This document shows positions 42,054 through 53,302 of a stretch of DNA of 64,000 bases, one piece after another. The DNA comes from Hyaloraphidium curvatum (lineage: Eukaryota > Monoblepharomycota > Hyaloraphidiomycetes > Hyaloraphidiales > Hyaloraphidiaceae): the NCBI GenBank assembly GCA_025558095.1, contig JAIVFI010000025.1, positions 434,001 through 498,000 on the forward strand, read 5' to 3'. The stretch's first letter is position 1. Each line of letters starts with the position of its first letter. Under the pieces are notes generated by a model that saw only the letters and a list, made by a program, of their open reading frames with translations, ran no database searches and was not told where the DNA came from. Both the position numbers and the translations under genes were made by a program.

Positions 42054-44208
42054 ATGAGCGAGCGCGCGCCGCCGCCCGGCCCGCTGGGCCCGTTCCCGCC
42101 GTACTCGTACTATGGCACGCCCGGCGCCGTGCCCTCGCCCGGCCTGGCCGACCCGTACGGCGGCTCGCCCGTCGGCACGCCCGGCACGCCCGACGAGGAC
42201 GGCAGCGAGAAGAAGAGGCGCCGCAAGGAGCGGATCAAGGTCGCCTGCGACTCGTGTGAGTGGCTCATCCGGGGCAGGCGGGCGTGCGGGGACGGCGGGG
42301 CGCCTCGGCCACCGGTTGCGGGCACGGAGCCGCTCGCCGGGGCCGCGGAGGGGCCGCCGGGCGGGATGGGGTTTTCCCCGGGGAGGCGGGGCCGTCCGGG
42401 GTGGCCGTATTGGGCGGACCAGGGACGCCCGCCGCCACTCGCGGAGCACTTGAAGAGCGCCCGTGGAGCACCGGCAGAGGCGGAGTCTTCCTTGTGGCCC
42501 GCTCGCCGCCGTTGCCGCCGCACCCCGAGAGCCGTCGCGCTGACGCCACCCCCCGGCACCAGGCAACAGGTCGAAGCACTCCTGCGATGGCCAGCGCCCC
42601 TGCGCCCGCTGCAAGCGCGCCGAAAAAACCTGCACCTACGAGCGGGCGCAGGTCACCAACGCCCTGCGCTCCAAGGCCGAGCCGAGCGGGTCGCCCGACC
42701 TCGGCTCGCCCTCGGGGAGCAGCGTGACCTTTTCCCCCGCCATCAACCCGCCCCCGCCCGCCCCCGCCGGCGACGCCTCCATCGTGCCGTATCTCAACAC
42801 CAAAATCGCGCACCTGGCGGGCTTCATCAACCCGCGCACCGTGCGCGTGACCCCCCCGCACGTGCCCCCGACCCCCGCGGAGCGCGCCGCCGTGCGCTCG
42901 CTTGCGGCGCAGCTGCTGCAGATCGCGCCCCCCGGCACGAAGCTCCTCAGCGAGCTCCGCACGGGCGAGATCATCTCGGGCGACCCGGCCGGCTTCCCCG
43001 CCGGCTTCCTGTCCTGGCCGCGCGACGGCAAGCCCGCGACCTTCAAGATCGACGGCGCGGACATCGACGGCTTCGTCGTCTGGCACCAGCCCGACGGCGC
43101 GGTGCCCGAGGAATACTACGCCGGCTGCGTCTGGGTGCTCCGCAGCCCCCCCGCGCAGCCCGTCCCCGCGCCCTCCTTCGCGGTGCCGCAGCACCCCCTG
43201 CACCACTCCCCCGACTTTTCCTCCCAGCCCTTCCCCTCCCCGCCCATCACCCACTCGTTTTCCGACAGCTCGATGCGCGCGCCCTCGCTGTACGACGGCA
43301 TCGGCCGGCAGGGCGTCTCCCCCGCCGCCGCCCCCCCCTCGCCGGACCACGCCCCCGAGCTCCGCAAGACCTTCCGCCTCCTCGTCCCCGTGATCGACGC
43401 CAACGACGCCGCCGCGCTGATCGAGGACGCCTTCGGGCGGTGCGTGAGCGCCAACGCGCGGTTCTGCTCCACCTTTGGCATCCTCGGCCCGCCCGAGAGC
43501 CTGGTGGGGCAGCAGGACTGCTCGGTGCGGTACGTGGCGCCCAAGACGGACGATCCGGCGGGGTTCGAGGCGGCGCAGAGGGAGGCGACGGCGGCGAAAA
43601 ACACGGCGAGCGGGGACGGGTACGAGTTCAGGCTGGCAGACGGGAGGATATTCCAGCGGGACTACGTGGCCGTGGTGTCGTCGACCGAGCCGCCCGAGTA
43701 CGCGGGGCACATTTGGCTGTACGTTTTGCACGGCCGCCCCGCTTTTGCTCCGCTGACATCCCCTGTTTGCAGGTTCCGCGACGTGACGCTCCAAAAAGCC
43801 TGGGAGGTCGCCCGCACCTCCTCGGGCCAGCACCGCCCGCGCTCCTGGTCCGAGCTGACCCCCGAGGAGCAGGAAGCCGCGCAGCAGACGGCCTCGCTGG
43901 TCGAGGACGACCAGCGCCGCGTTGTCCTGACCAACCGCGCCTTCACGGAGCTCTTTTCCGTGCCCGTGCCGCCCGATGCGCTGATCGGGACGGACTGCTC
44001 GCGCTCCGCGGACCAGGCGAAGCACCTGTTCATGGATCCCGAGACGTTCGTGGCGCGGATCGAGCAGATACTGAGGGAGCGCAAGGTGGTAAGGGGGGAG
44101 CTGCTGCAGATGCGCGACGGGAGGATGCTCGAGAGGGACTACATGCCGTGCTGGCTTGAGTCCGATTATTTAGGCCACGCGTGGACTTATCGCATCAAAT
44201 ACCTCTGA
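42054..44208 (+). CDS. Zn(II)2Cys6 transcription factor with two PAS-like domains
   Basis: Three exons (42054-42255, 42563-43718, 43773-44208) give 597 residues. The binuclear cluster is split by a 307-nt intron, the longest in the window. Spliced it reads CDSCNRSKHSC then DGQRPCARCKRAEKTC, i.e. C-x2-C-x6-C-x5-C-x2-C-x6-C, preceded by basic KKRRRKERIK. A first PAS-like region runs about residues 370-475 and ends GRIFQRDYVAV..GHIWLFRDVT. A second ends GRMLERDYMPC..GHAWTYRIKY. These endings match the beta-strands of PAS sensor domains. It probably is a ligand- or redox-responsive DNA-binding regulator; targets unknown. The start is the first Met giving a Pro-rich leader before the cluster. Confidence 0.88.
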
Positions 44209-44415
44209 GGGTGGTGTGGTATGGACTTGCCGTCGTGGTCGGTTATCTTGGCCACGCCTCAGACGTACAGGGTCAAGTGCGTGTGAAGCGGACGGCGGAT
44301 GGGGCAGGGGAGGATGGGCAAAAGGCGGGGATGGATGATTGGGGAGAGCGTTCTGTTTCTTCTAGCCGTGAAAAACGATGCCGAGATCTTCTACACGGCC
44401 TGCCGCTCCGTCCCG

Positions 44416-44756
44416 TCATCTCCGCCTCCGCCGCGTCTGCGGCCCGTCCTGCGGCGCCGGCTCCGCCGCCTGCTGCCCTGCCTGCTGCGCGAGTGCGCCC
44501 CCGTAACCCCCGCCCGCCTGCTGCTCGAGCTGGATCTGCGCCTGCTGCAGCTGCGCGGCCTGGTGGACCGCCTGGATCTGCTGCAGCTGCTGCAGCTGCT
44601 GCGCCGTGGCGGCCTGGCCCATCATCGGGCCGTAGGGCGAGTTCCACGGCGGCGCGCCCTGCCATCCGGCGGCGACGGTGGTGTACGGGTTCAGCATCAT
44701 CGCCGGCGGCGGGGGGTAGACGTTCGGGTAGGGGTCCGCGTATGGCAGGTGGCCGG

Positions 44757-44788
<32 letters not shown>

Positions 44789-45609
44789 GGCAGGGGCGGG
44801 GGTTCCGGGTCCGCAGAGGGGGCGGCGCGCTTCCGCGGGCCTCGTGCGGCCGGCGCGGGGGGCGGCGAGGCCTGGGACGCCGGCTTGCCGGTACTCGCGT
44901 CCTTGGCGGTCTGCCCGCGCTGCGGCACCTCGAACGGCGGCACGTCCTCGTCGCGGTACCCGGCGTCCCTGAACACCGCGAGCCGCACCGCGCGCAGCCT
45001 CGCCAGCACGGCGTCGCGGTCGTGGGCGCCGTCGGCCAGCGCGGAAAAGAGCGCCTCTGCGTCCAGCCGCGCGACGAGCAGCTCGGCCTCGAGCTCGTTG
45101 ATGCGGGTCTGCAGCACGGCAAAGTTCTGCTTGCGGCGCTCGCGGAAGGCGGCCTGCGCGAGGCGGTTCTGCTCGCGGCGCTTGGGCGCCACGGGCGGCT
45201 TCTTGCGCGGCTCGCCTGTCTGCAGGGGCAGGAAAGGGAAGTTAGATATGCTTAAATCGTCGGATTTAGGCCGGAAGTGGCAGGCAGGAGCACGGCAGGA
45301 GCACAGACGACATCAGGTCCCCTCTGGCAACCCCCCGCTCCCGGTCCGCATCCCACCCGCTCCGCGCGAATTCACCTTTGCGTCATAGTCCTCGCCCTCG
45401 CCGTCCGCGTCGGGGTCGGGCGCGCCCGCAGCGAACGTCTGCGGCACCGTGACAGGTGGTCCGTACGGTCCACCCGGATATGCCAACTGTTGGAGCGCCG
45501 TGGCGGCGAGGTGGCCCGCCGGCGCCGGCTCCCCCGGCTGCGGGAGCAGCGGCGTGCGAAGGCCCAGTGTCGCGGCGGCAGACTCCAGAGGGTTCAGCGG
45601 GTTGGCCAT
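44416..45609 (-). CDS. bZIP transcription factor, AP-1/Yap-like, glutamine-rich
   Basis: Two exons (45609-45376, 45219-44416) give 345 residues. The basic region KRREQNRLAQAAFRERRKQ has the N-x2-A-Q-x2-F-R Yap-type contact residues, and a short leucine zipper (LQTRINELEAELLVARL) follows. An acidic segment precedes it (DPDADGEGEDYD). The C-terminal half has a run of ten glutamines and further QLQQLQQ clusters, typical of an activation domain. Yap-type factors regulate oxidative and metal stress responses; that role here is an inference. A 156-nt intron separates the acidic region from the basic region. The C-terminal cysteine domain of yeast Yap1 is not present. Confidence 0.88.
44758..44787 (+). 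repeat. (CTG)10 microsatellite inside the bZIP coding region
   Basis: Ten uninterrupted CTG units on the plus strand encode ten glutamines (CAG) on the minus strand. Length polymorphism is likely. Confidence 0.95.
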
Positions 45610-46158
45610 TGGAGGCGCGGGACGGGATCCTCCTCGGAGTTGGTCAGCAGGTGCTGGTTACGTAAAGTCATCGGACCTACTTGACCTCACACCGAAAACG
45701 GTCCTCCGAATATTGGGGGAGGATCCAAAGTCCCTGAGAATTATCGGATGAGGTTGGATTGTACTCGGTGACCGCTCCCCAGAGGCCGAGAACCGCGGGC
45801 CCGGGATCCACCCCGTTGCCGCCGCGCCCCGAGGTCTCTCTAGTACGTGCGCGGTGAAACCGGACTCCCGATGTCAGCGCCAGTCTCGACATCACTCTGC
45901 CGGCCCGACGGCACACAGGTCGCCAGGCTGGCGCCCGATGCCCGGCTACGGATCGTGGCCCTTGCCGCCCGCGCCTTGCCGCCCTGCCACTTCCGCAGTG
46001 TGCGTAGTTTACAGCGCGGACATGCATACGACACAGCTGTACACCCGAAGACGCTCCTCTTATCTCGAGCGGCATCCAACGCCTCAAGACCCAGATTTTT
46101 TCCCCTTTTCGCATGCCTGTCCTTCCCTCCTCCACGTCCTACCTGTTGACACTACCCT
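45610..46158 (+). other. Intergenic region, nothing recognised
   Basis: Lies between the start of the bZIP gene and the stop of membrane-protein copy 2. No gene, repeat or clear motif seen. Confidence 0.5.
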
Positions 46159-48339
46159 TCAGTCGATCCCCCACCGCCCCGCCTCCTCCCCCTTGCCCTC
46201 CTTCAACCCCTCCGTGCTCCTCCTCGCCTCCCTTTCCCCGTGCTCCAGCCTGAGCTCCTTCCACCGCAGCTTGGGGCCTGCGACGAAGTACCGCAGGTTG
46301 ATCGCGGACACGGCGAGGGTGGCGACGGCGGCGGCGAGGGCGATGGCCACTGCACATCGAGGTGGTCAGCGCGCGATCACGGAAGCGGGGAAAGGGGACC
46401 CACTGAACACGCTCATCCCGCCGCGGGCGCCGTCGAACACGAACGAGGAGGGGGAGGCGAAGACGAGCCAGAAGAGGTAGCTGTCGAAGCCGATGCCGGC
46501 GAGGAGGCCGCAGAGGAAGAGGGCGAGGAGGGGGACGGATTGCAGGCGGGCCTGTGCGACAAGATAGCCACCGCACGATCGCCGGGCGAAGGTTGCGGAT
46601 GGGCGACGCGTAGTCAGCCGATGTACCCCGATCGTGGTATAGACCCGACGCACCGCAAAGAGCCCCACGGCGACGACGACGAGCACCACGGCGGCGGCGA
46701 CGATCGACATGCCGGCGACGAAGCCGGTCGAGGGGTCGTAGAAGAAGTTGCCGGCGACCATGTTGATGTATTGCTGTGGGGCAATCGCCGCGCACAACGA
46801 ATCACGATCAGTCCAGGAAGGTTCCGATCGGCGAGGTCCGGTGCAGACCCACCACCGCGAAGCCGACGAAGAAGAACAGGTCCACCTTCAGGAGGAGCAC
46901 GTAGAGCTGGTGCCAGAAGACCCGGCCTGTGGGTGCGGATACGAGCGAACGCACCGCCCGTCAGCGGCCTGAGATCGCTGACGCAGGCCGCACGGGCACC
47001 CACGCCTCACGGCCATGTCCGCACCGACCCTGCGGTACTTCTTCCATCCCCTGCGGGTCGAAGATAGGAGTTCTCCAGGTCAGTTCCGAGCGCAGAACCG
47101 ACGCCGTCCGCTTCCGACCCACCAATCCACGTACATCCTCCTCCCCAGCACCGCCCACCCCAGCAGGAACGCCCCGTTGATGGCCAGGATGGTGCAAGAG
47201 AGGATAAAGTGGATCCGGTACAACCGTGCGCCCTCGGATGCGCCGTAGTCGGCGTCGGGCCAGGCGACGACGATGAGCCGGTCGAGGTACTGCTCCTGGA
47301 CCACCTGTTCGGAGAACAACGTTGCAGGGTGACTTTCGTCAGCAGGCAGAACATGCGGGCGACACCCCCGTAGCTCCGAACCTGCACGACGGTGTAGGCG
47401 AACGAGCACGCCTGGAAGACGAAGAAGCCGAGCAGCTCGAGCGTGTTCGTGGAGCGCACGCTGTCCCACAGCAGGGCCAGGCCGACGTACTGCGCCGCGA
47501 GGAAGAGGCCGTGGTAGACCATGAGGGTCTGGAAGGCGACGAGGACGTCGAACCTGTGGGACAGGTTCATCGGACGGACGATCAGTTCAGTTTGGACCGA
47601 TCTCGCGCCGCGAATACCCACCAGGCCTGGGCCGAGCTCGGGGGGAATCTCCCGGCGAGCGTGGGCAGCCAGTTGATCACCTGGCTGTGGACCACCATGA
47701 GCGCGATCATGAACGCCGTGTTGACTGCACGGGCGAGTTCCGAAGCGGTCAGCAAGGTCTGTGCCGCTGATCGCGAAAAGCCCACGCACCGACGGTCTGC
47801 GAGATCCCCATCACCAGCGCGCCCACCACCGCCCTCTCATCCCTGGCCACCTTGCCCACGGTCTTTTCGCTCACCGCCGACAGCAGCGTCGACGCCCCCG
47901 TCGATCCCGTGGGCACGGTCGACGCCGCGGGGCCGCCGAGCAGGGCGCGGGGGACGGGGTACGAGGCGAAGGCGGCGGTGCTGGCCGCCGGCGTGACTGC
48001 GGGAGTGGTGGGCTCCGAGGCGGCGGGAAGGTCGGGGTCCGCGGGGGTCTCGGGCACCGCTGCCGACGAGTGGTGCGATTCCGCGGGCGAGCTGACCGTC
48101 GCTCCCCCGTTCCCCTCGTCGTGGGCCTGCCCGGCATGCGCCGTCGCCGAGTCGCGGCGCGCCTTGCTCCGCCGCATCGAGTCGGGGTTCGAGACGACGA
48201 GGTGCCGCTCGCCGCGCGCCTCGTCGGCCTGCGGCGACGTCGGCGACGGGATCTTGAAGCCGGGGAAGCCGTAGTTCGGGTCGATCGTGCCGGAGCGGGA
48301 GAGGTCCGCGCCGGGCGGCACGGGGAGCGGCTTGGACAT
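46159..48339 (-). CDS. Multi-spanning membrane protein of unknown function, copy 2
   Basis: Nine exons with the same lengths as copy 1 (48339-47790, 47724-47622, 47553-47382, 47304-47123, 47050-47004, 46926-46853, 46773-46654, 46551-46404, 46349-46159), 528 residues. Only a few amino-acid changes separate the copies, such as GRFPPSS for GRFAPSS and FVAGPKLRW for FIAGTKLRW. In contrast, the introns after exons 4, 6 and 7 differ heavily in sequence and length. Retained open frame and splice sites in both copies indicate that both are expressed genes. Topology is as described for copy 1. Confidence 0.82.
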
Positions 48340-48420
48340 CGCGGGGGTTGCCTGAAAGATGACGCTGCTTGAGCGCGACGGCCCCTGTCTTCCGCGCGGA
48401 ACCGTCAGGAACAACTCCAG
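46159..48420 (-). repeat. Inverted duplication, arm 2
   Basis: Reverse-complement counterpart of 32419-34663. Homology stops sharply at both ends: outside it the 5' flank reads AGGAGCCGC instead of AGACCCGC, and the 3' flank diverges within the last codons. Confidence 0.93.
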
Positions 48421-48856
48421 GAGCCGCAAACGGTGGTCTGACCTGTGTCGTGTCGCTTGCGGTGGAGCGACAGAGGGGGTGGAGCGGGCGCGGGAGATTT
48501 GGACACTCACCAGGTGGCTTCCGATCAGGCGTTTCCATGCATCGATCCCGCACAGCGTTCCCCCGCATCAGCAGCGCATGGAATGGAAACTGCATCAATG
48601 TCACAACGAAAACATCAGTTTCCGGCTTTTGGGAGGTGGCTCTGTTGCAGCCCACAGACCGGAATCCGTCGAGTCGAAATGACGTCAGCAACGACGCACA
48701 GGCGCTCCGGATGGTAACTCGGCGAACCCGTTGAGGCCGTTGTAGGCGCACGACAGGACCGTAAGCATCCATTTTAGTGCTAAAACTAGGCAAGGATGGG
48801 GCGGGGACGGATCGCAGGATCTTCCACCGTGTTCCGACCTCCGGGGGTCCGAGCTG
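48340..48856 (-). other. Intergenic region, nothing recognised beyond the end of arm 2
   Basis: The first 80 bp belong to the inverted arm (5' leader of copy 2). The rest, up to the stop of the F-box-like gene, shows no gene or motif. Confidence 0.5.
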
Positions 48857-50548
48857 CTACATCGCGTTGAACTGCTGCACTTCCCCGTCCCCGTCGCCCT
48901 CCCCGTCCCCGTCCTCCTCTTCCTCATCATCCTCCTCGTCGTCCCCGTCCCCGTCCTCCCCCTCAGACCCCCCGCTCTCCGTCTCCCACCCCTCCTCCTC
49001 GCCCTCGTCGTCGTCGTACCCCTCCTCGTACTCGTACGGCTCGAGCGACCACCCGCGGGGGCCGCCCCACTGGAGGCCGACCTCGCCCTCCTCGAACCTG
49101 TACCGCGGGGAGAGGCGTCGGCCCGGGCGCGGTCGCAAGGAAGCACGGGGGCCCACCGGTCCAAGAACCGCGCTTCGAGCTGCTCCCTCCGCCTGCGCTT
49201 GCCCCGCAGCTCGAACCCCAGTTCCTCCCACCCGAAGTACTCGATGCCCGACCTGAGCAGCGCGCGGACGCACCGCTGCCCCTCCGTCAGCACGAGCCCG
49301 GCCGGGGAACGATGCGGGGACGTACGTTGTCGAGGACCAGGGTGGTCGAGCTCATGTCGAGGTGTTTGAGCTTGGGCAGGGCGAGGAGGCGTTCGAGGTC
49401 CGCGGCGTCGAGCTGCGCGGCGTCGAAGCCGCCGAGGAAGGTGAGATCCAGCTGCGGAAAGCGGGGCGCAAGTGAGCGGGACGGGAAGCGGGCAGCAGCC
49501 GAAGGGTAACCACGTCGACGAGGTCCGGGAACGATTCGCAGAGCGTCCGGATGCCCTGCCCCGACAGGTCCGCCCCCGCGACCCCCAGCGCGCGGAGCTT
49601 CCACGCCCCCGCGCCCGCCGCGAGCCGCGCCAGCACCTCGTCGTCCAGATGCGCGTGGTCCTGCAGGTTCAGGCACTCGAGCGGGAGCCGCGCGAACGGG
49701 AGCACGTAGTCGGCCGGCCCCTCGGGCACCTCCGCGTCCGGCGGCTCGGGCGCGACCCAGTCGAGCTTCTCTATCCGCGGGCAGGCGCGCGCGACGAAGG
49801 CGCAGAAGTCGGGGGAGGTGGTGCACGGCAGGCCCACGATGCCGAGGTCGCGCAGTTCGGGGGTTTCGGAGAGGAAGGCGCGGAGGTGGCCCTCGTGCGC
49901 GAAGCGGGAGGCGGCGACGCGGAGGGTGCGGAGGGCGCGCGGTCGGATGTAGGGGAGCAGGAGGGGGAGGATTTCGGTATCGAGGTCGATGACCTCGGTC
50001 AGATCCAGTATCTTGATTGTGTGCAGCGGCGGCGGCTGTTCCGGCGACGCCGGGGCGATGTCCATGTCCGCAGCGGCGCTGCCGGGTCGGTCGTCGTCGA
50101 ACAGCCCGCCCAGCAGCCCGTCCTCGAGCGCGTCCCTGTTCCACGGCGCGCGCACCCTGCCGCCCGAGAGGCTCTCGACCATGCGCCACGCCTGCTTGGC
50201 GCCGCCCTGCAGGTACAGGTCGCGCAGCAGGTGCTCCATGGCGGCGGCGTGCCACGCGCGGCAGACCAGCGCCATGCCGGGCAGCAGGTCCTCGGACGGC
50301 GAGTCGTGGTCGGGGTCGTACAAATAGGCCGCGATGAGGAGCAGGATGTGGTGCGGGAGCGCCGCCGCCGACACGTTCCACGGGCGGCGCGGCGAGAAGA
50401 CGCGCGCGAGGCCGGCCGACATGCCGGCCAGCTGCCGCGTCACGGCACTCAGCGCCGCACTCAACATGTCGCGCGAGACGGGCGGCGCTGCCGGCGCGCG
50501 GCTGCCCCGCCGCCGCCGCCCGTCGGACGGGCCGTCTCCGGAGGACAT
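48857..50548 (-). CDS. F-box/LRR-like protein with acidic C-terminal tail
   Basis: Four exons (50548-49511, 49451-49326, 49275-49157, 49097-48857) give 507 residues. After an Arg-rich leader, ALPHHILLLIAAYL..MALVCRAWHAAAMEHLLRDLYL has the hydrophobic pattern of an F-box, which recruits substrates to SCF ubiquitin ligases. Leucine-rich repeats follow (LRTLRVAASRF, LRDLGIVGLP, LECLNLQDHAHL, LRALGVAGADL, LKHLDMSSTTL). The final about 60 residues are almost only Asp, Glu and Gly, ending GEVQQFNAM. Splices were set by LRR continuity (DVV to LDLTF, LDN to RCVRALL) and by frame. The acidic tail is unusual for F-box proteins. Confidence 0.78.
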
Positions 50549-51090
50549 TGCGGCGCGTCGTCCGGCCGCTGGCAGGGTTCTTCAGGGCAGCGCAGCGTCT
50601 GGATCTGCCGTCCCGGAAACCTGCGAGGTGCCAAGGGATTCCGTTCATGGACTCGCCGCCTTCCTTCAAAAACCCCGGAGGACGACTTCCGGACGAAGCG
50701 TAAGCGGCTGAAGAAGACGAACTCATGAATCAAGATAGTTTCTCATTGTCAATCGTATCATCTATAGTCGATCCGCGGCTCCCGCCTACTTCACGGCCTA
50801 ACGGGTCCCGAATCCTCCTTCTCCCAAGTTTAGGTGGGCTACCGCCCCCTAAACCCCGCCCGGAGGCTCCGCCCCCGGACCGCCCTCGGACCCCGGAATC
50901 AAAGTTTGCTCTATTTTATAGTGCCGGGTCACCAGCCCTTCCGGGGAAGCTTCTTCCCCGCTCGGCGCTCTCCTCGTTTCATTTCGGTCGGGCGGGCGCC
51001 GACACCGCGAGGAATGGACGCCACGCGGGCCGAATTCGAGCGTTTCGCGGCCGAAGTCTACCTCCCGGCCGTTGCCCGTGCGCTTTGGGC
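50549..51090 (+). other. Divergent intergenic region
   Basis: Between the F-box-like gene and the next plus-strand gene. An A/T stretch, TATTTTATA (50912-50920), could be the core promoter of the latter. At 51014 an ATG starts a frame (MDATRAEFERFAAEVYLPAV) that fits a coding N-terminus but is out of frame with the downstream ORF. Confidence 0.5.
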
Positions 51091-51930
51091 ATGGAGGCCG
51101 AGCGGGACCTCGGGAGACTCAGACTCCACGCAAACCCGTTCTACGCGACGCTCCCGGGAGCCCGTCCTGCCGTGCTCTCCCAGGAGAACCCGAAGGATCT
51201 ACACGACCACATCGCTGCTGTGCGGAGGACGCTGCCGTCGGGGACCGCGCGCTGCGATGTCGATTCCGCACAGGTCGAGTTTGCCTGCAACCCGTTCTTC
51301 GCCATCGTGCGGGCCTCCCTGCGGTTCAAAGTCCCAGCCGATGCGAATCTGGGCGAGGAGCAAACGACCCTCGTGCTGCACCGCGTCGACGGGCGGATCG
51401 TCGCGGGCGCCGTGCACCGCGCCCGCCCGCCGTTCCCGGATCAGGCCGACCTGGCGCCCGCCGCCGCCGACTTTTCGGCCCTCCTGCTGGAGCAGCACGT
51501 TTCGAACGGCGTGGGCATTTTCCTCGGGACCGTCGCGCCGGAATCCTTCCGCGACCAGGCGTTCCCCATCCTGCTCTCGGGGCCGAACGGGACCGACCGC
51601 CTCGAAACCGTGCACGGCTTCTTCTCCATGATCCGCCCCGTGGGCGCCTCCTTCCGCCGGGCCGGCCTGCACACCTTCCGCGCCGTCGGGCCCCTCGTGG
51701 TACCCTACGGCCCGCACATGGGCGTCGTCCACGCGACCGCGGAGTGGATGGGGGCCGGGGGCAGGGTGCTCCTGCGGGAGTGCGCGGCCTACGTGATTCA
51801 TCGGCTGGATGGCGGGGTCATCATCACGGGGTTGGGGAGGGTCTACCCGAGCAGGGGAGGGATGACCTTGGAGGAGGCTTGGCAGGAGCAGGGCGTGCTC
51901 GGCGGCGCGAAGGCCAAGGGGAAGATGTGA
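51091..51930 (+). CDS. Conserved-looking hypothetical protein
   Basis: 279 residues from Met 51091, one exon as drawn. Mixed alpha/beta with well-formed strands (TTLVLHRVDGRIVAGAV, GVGIFLGTVAPESF, ECAAYVIHRLDGGVIITGLG) that look like a real fold, but I do not recognise the family. No signal peptide, membrane segment or metal motif. The true start may be 51014, whose first 24 residues look genuine; a short intron or base error between 51060 and 51115 would be needed to join them. Two NPFYA/NPFFA repeats lie about 50 residues apart. Confidence 0.6.
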   Translation: MEAERDLGRLRLHANPFYATLPGARPAVLSQENPKDLHDHIAAVRRTLPSGTARCDVDSAQVEFACNPFFAIVRASLRFKVPADANLGEEQTTLVLHRVDGRIVAGAVHRARPPFPDQADLAPAAADFSALLLEQHVSNGVGIFLGTVAPESFRDQAFPILLSGPNGTDRLETVHGFFSMIRPVGASFRRAGLHTFRAVGPLVVPYGPHMGVVHATAEWMGAGGRVLLRECAAYVIHRLDGGVIITGLGRVYPSRGGMTLEEAWQEQGVLGGAKAKGKM

Positions 51931-52570
51931 GGAGCACAAAAGGGACCCCTAGTTAGTTCTATCAACAAAGTGTGAAAAGTGTGCCACGGATCCCCCCCGA
52001 GATGCGGAACCCGAACATCTTGGCCCTGCGTTTTGCGTTCTTCATCTCGCCAATGAATCACTCGAGAAAACTCTGTAGACCGAAGCGGCCGCGAGCGAAA
52101 TGGGGCACCTTCCCCAACTGCAAGGATCGGCGCCCCGACTCACTCAGGCCCCCTTCCCCGCCGGCTCCGCTCTTCAGCACTGCTTCATCATGCCGCCCGT
52201 GTGAGTCTGTAGAGTCAAACGACTCTCCCATGAACCCTCCGGCTTTCCGCCTGCTCGGAGCGGAGCGATTTGGGCGGGCGGCTTCCGGCGAATAAGGCTT
52301 CACGCCACGGCCATGGCAGTTCGAGCGCACCCTGCCGAGACGTGGATACAACTCCATCTCATTCAGATCGATGTCCCATTCCTATTCGACTTGCAATGGG
52401 TTCGTTGGCGGCCATGCACTCCTCTTGCTATGGTGCGGGATGGGTAGGGACTGGCCGTCGGCGCAATTCGGAAATCAGATCGGTCCGGAGCTCCGCGTCG
52501 GCGCAATTGCCTGCCTTGCGCATTGGCCAAACCAGGACTCTCATCTCACCCCCTTCTATCGACACCCACG
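51931..52570 (+). other. Intergenic region, nothing recognised
   Basis: 640 bp, less GC-rich than the genes. Short frames on both strands look random. No repeat or promoter motif is convincing. Confidence 0.5.
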
Positions 52571-53302
52571 ATGATGGCCAAGCTGCTCGCCTTGCTCACC
52601 GGTCTCGCGGTGCTCGTCGCCGGCGCCGCGGGTGCCCCCGCCGCCGCGGGCACGACGAAGGTCCTCTTTGCCCGCTCCTGCGGCGAGTGTTTGGAGTCCA
52701 GCTTCTGGTCGGTTGACGTGCCGCGTTGGGACTGCCACGATGCCTGACTGGTCCCGCCCTTCCGCAGCGAGTACGGCTACCCAGGCGCCCCGGACGGCAG
52801 CGTCGCCTGCATCGTCGAGCAGGGCGCCCACGCCCTGTACCGCCGCTACGCACCGCCGGGGCTTACCTTCACCTTTGGCGCCGGCGACGACGGCCAGGCC
52901 ACCATCACCAAGTCGTCGGGCGGTGTCACACTGGATCTGATCTCGCCGGGCGGCCCCTCCTTGCCCGGCGGCGTCTTCCGCGCCGACGCGGACGGGCTGA
53001 TCCTCGAGCGGCAGTGCGGCGCGACCGACGGCAACCCGAGCTACATGATGTACCTCACGGGCACGGGGCCGTTCCGGCTCACGAGCTTCTCGATCGGCCA
53101 GAGCACCGCCCAGGCCGGCCAGTCCATCAGCATCACCAACTGCTCGCCCAACCCCGCGCTGCCCACTTCGGCCGGGGACGTGTCGCCGACTTGCAGCCAG
53201 ACGGGGCCGGGGGCCTACATGCTTGTGAGCCCCAACTTCTCGGCCTGCGGACAGGGGGTCCGCATCAAGAGCTTCACCATCGAGGTCGTTTCGCCCCCTT
53301 AG
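52571..53302 (+). CDS. Small secreted cysteine-containing protein, unknown function
   Basis: Two exons (52571-52686, 52768-53302) give 216 residues. A signal peptide (LLALLTGLAVLVAGAAGAPAAAG) is followed by a beta-rich region with about seven cysteines (SCGD, VACIVE, ERQCGAT, ITNCSPN, PTCSQT, SACGQG), which suggests disulfide bonds outside the cell. The intron is 81 nt and contains an in-frame stop, so without splicing only 58 residues result. I do not recognise a family. The repeated Ser/Thr/Gly-rich loops recall small extracellular proteins of fungi, with no evidence of enzymatic function. Confidence 0.72.

Noticed and set aside
41754-42635. 293-residue minus-strand frame over the PAS/zinc-cluster gene start
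   Set aside because: Low-complexity Arg/Ala/Gly/Pro antisense shadow. The plus strand carries the zinc cluster.
32419-48420. Inverted arms as terminal inverted repeats of a large transposon
   Set aside because: The arms are an intact multi-exon gene rather than short termini, no transposase lies between them, and I saw no target-site duplication at the outer edges.
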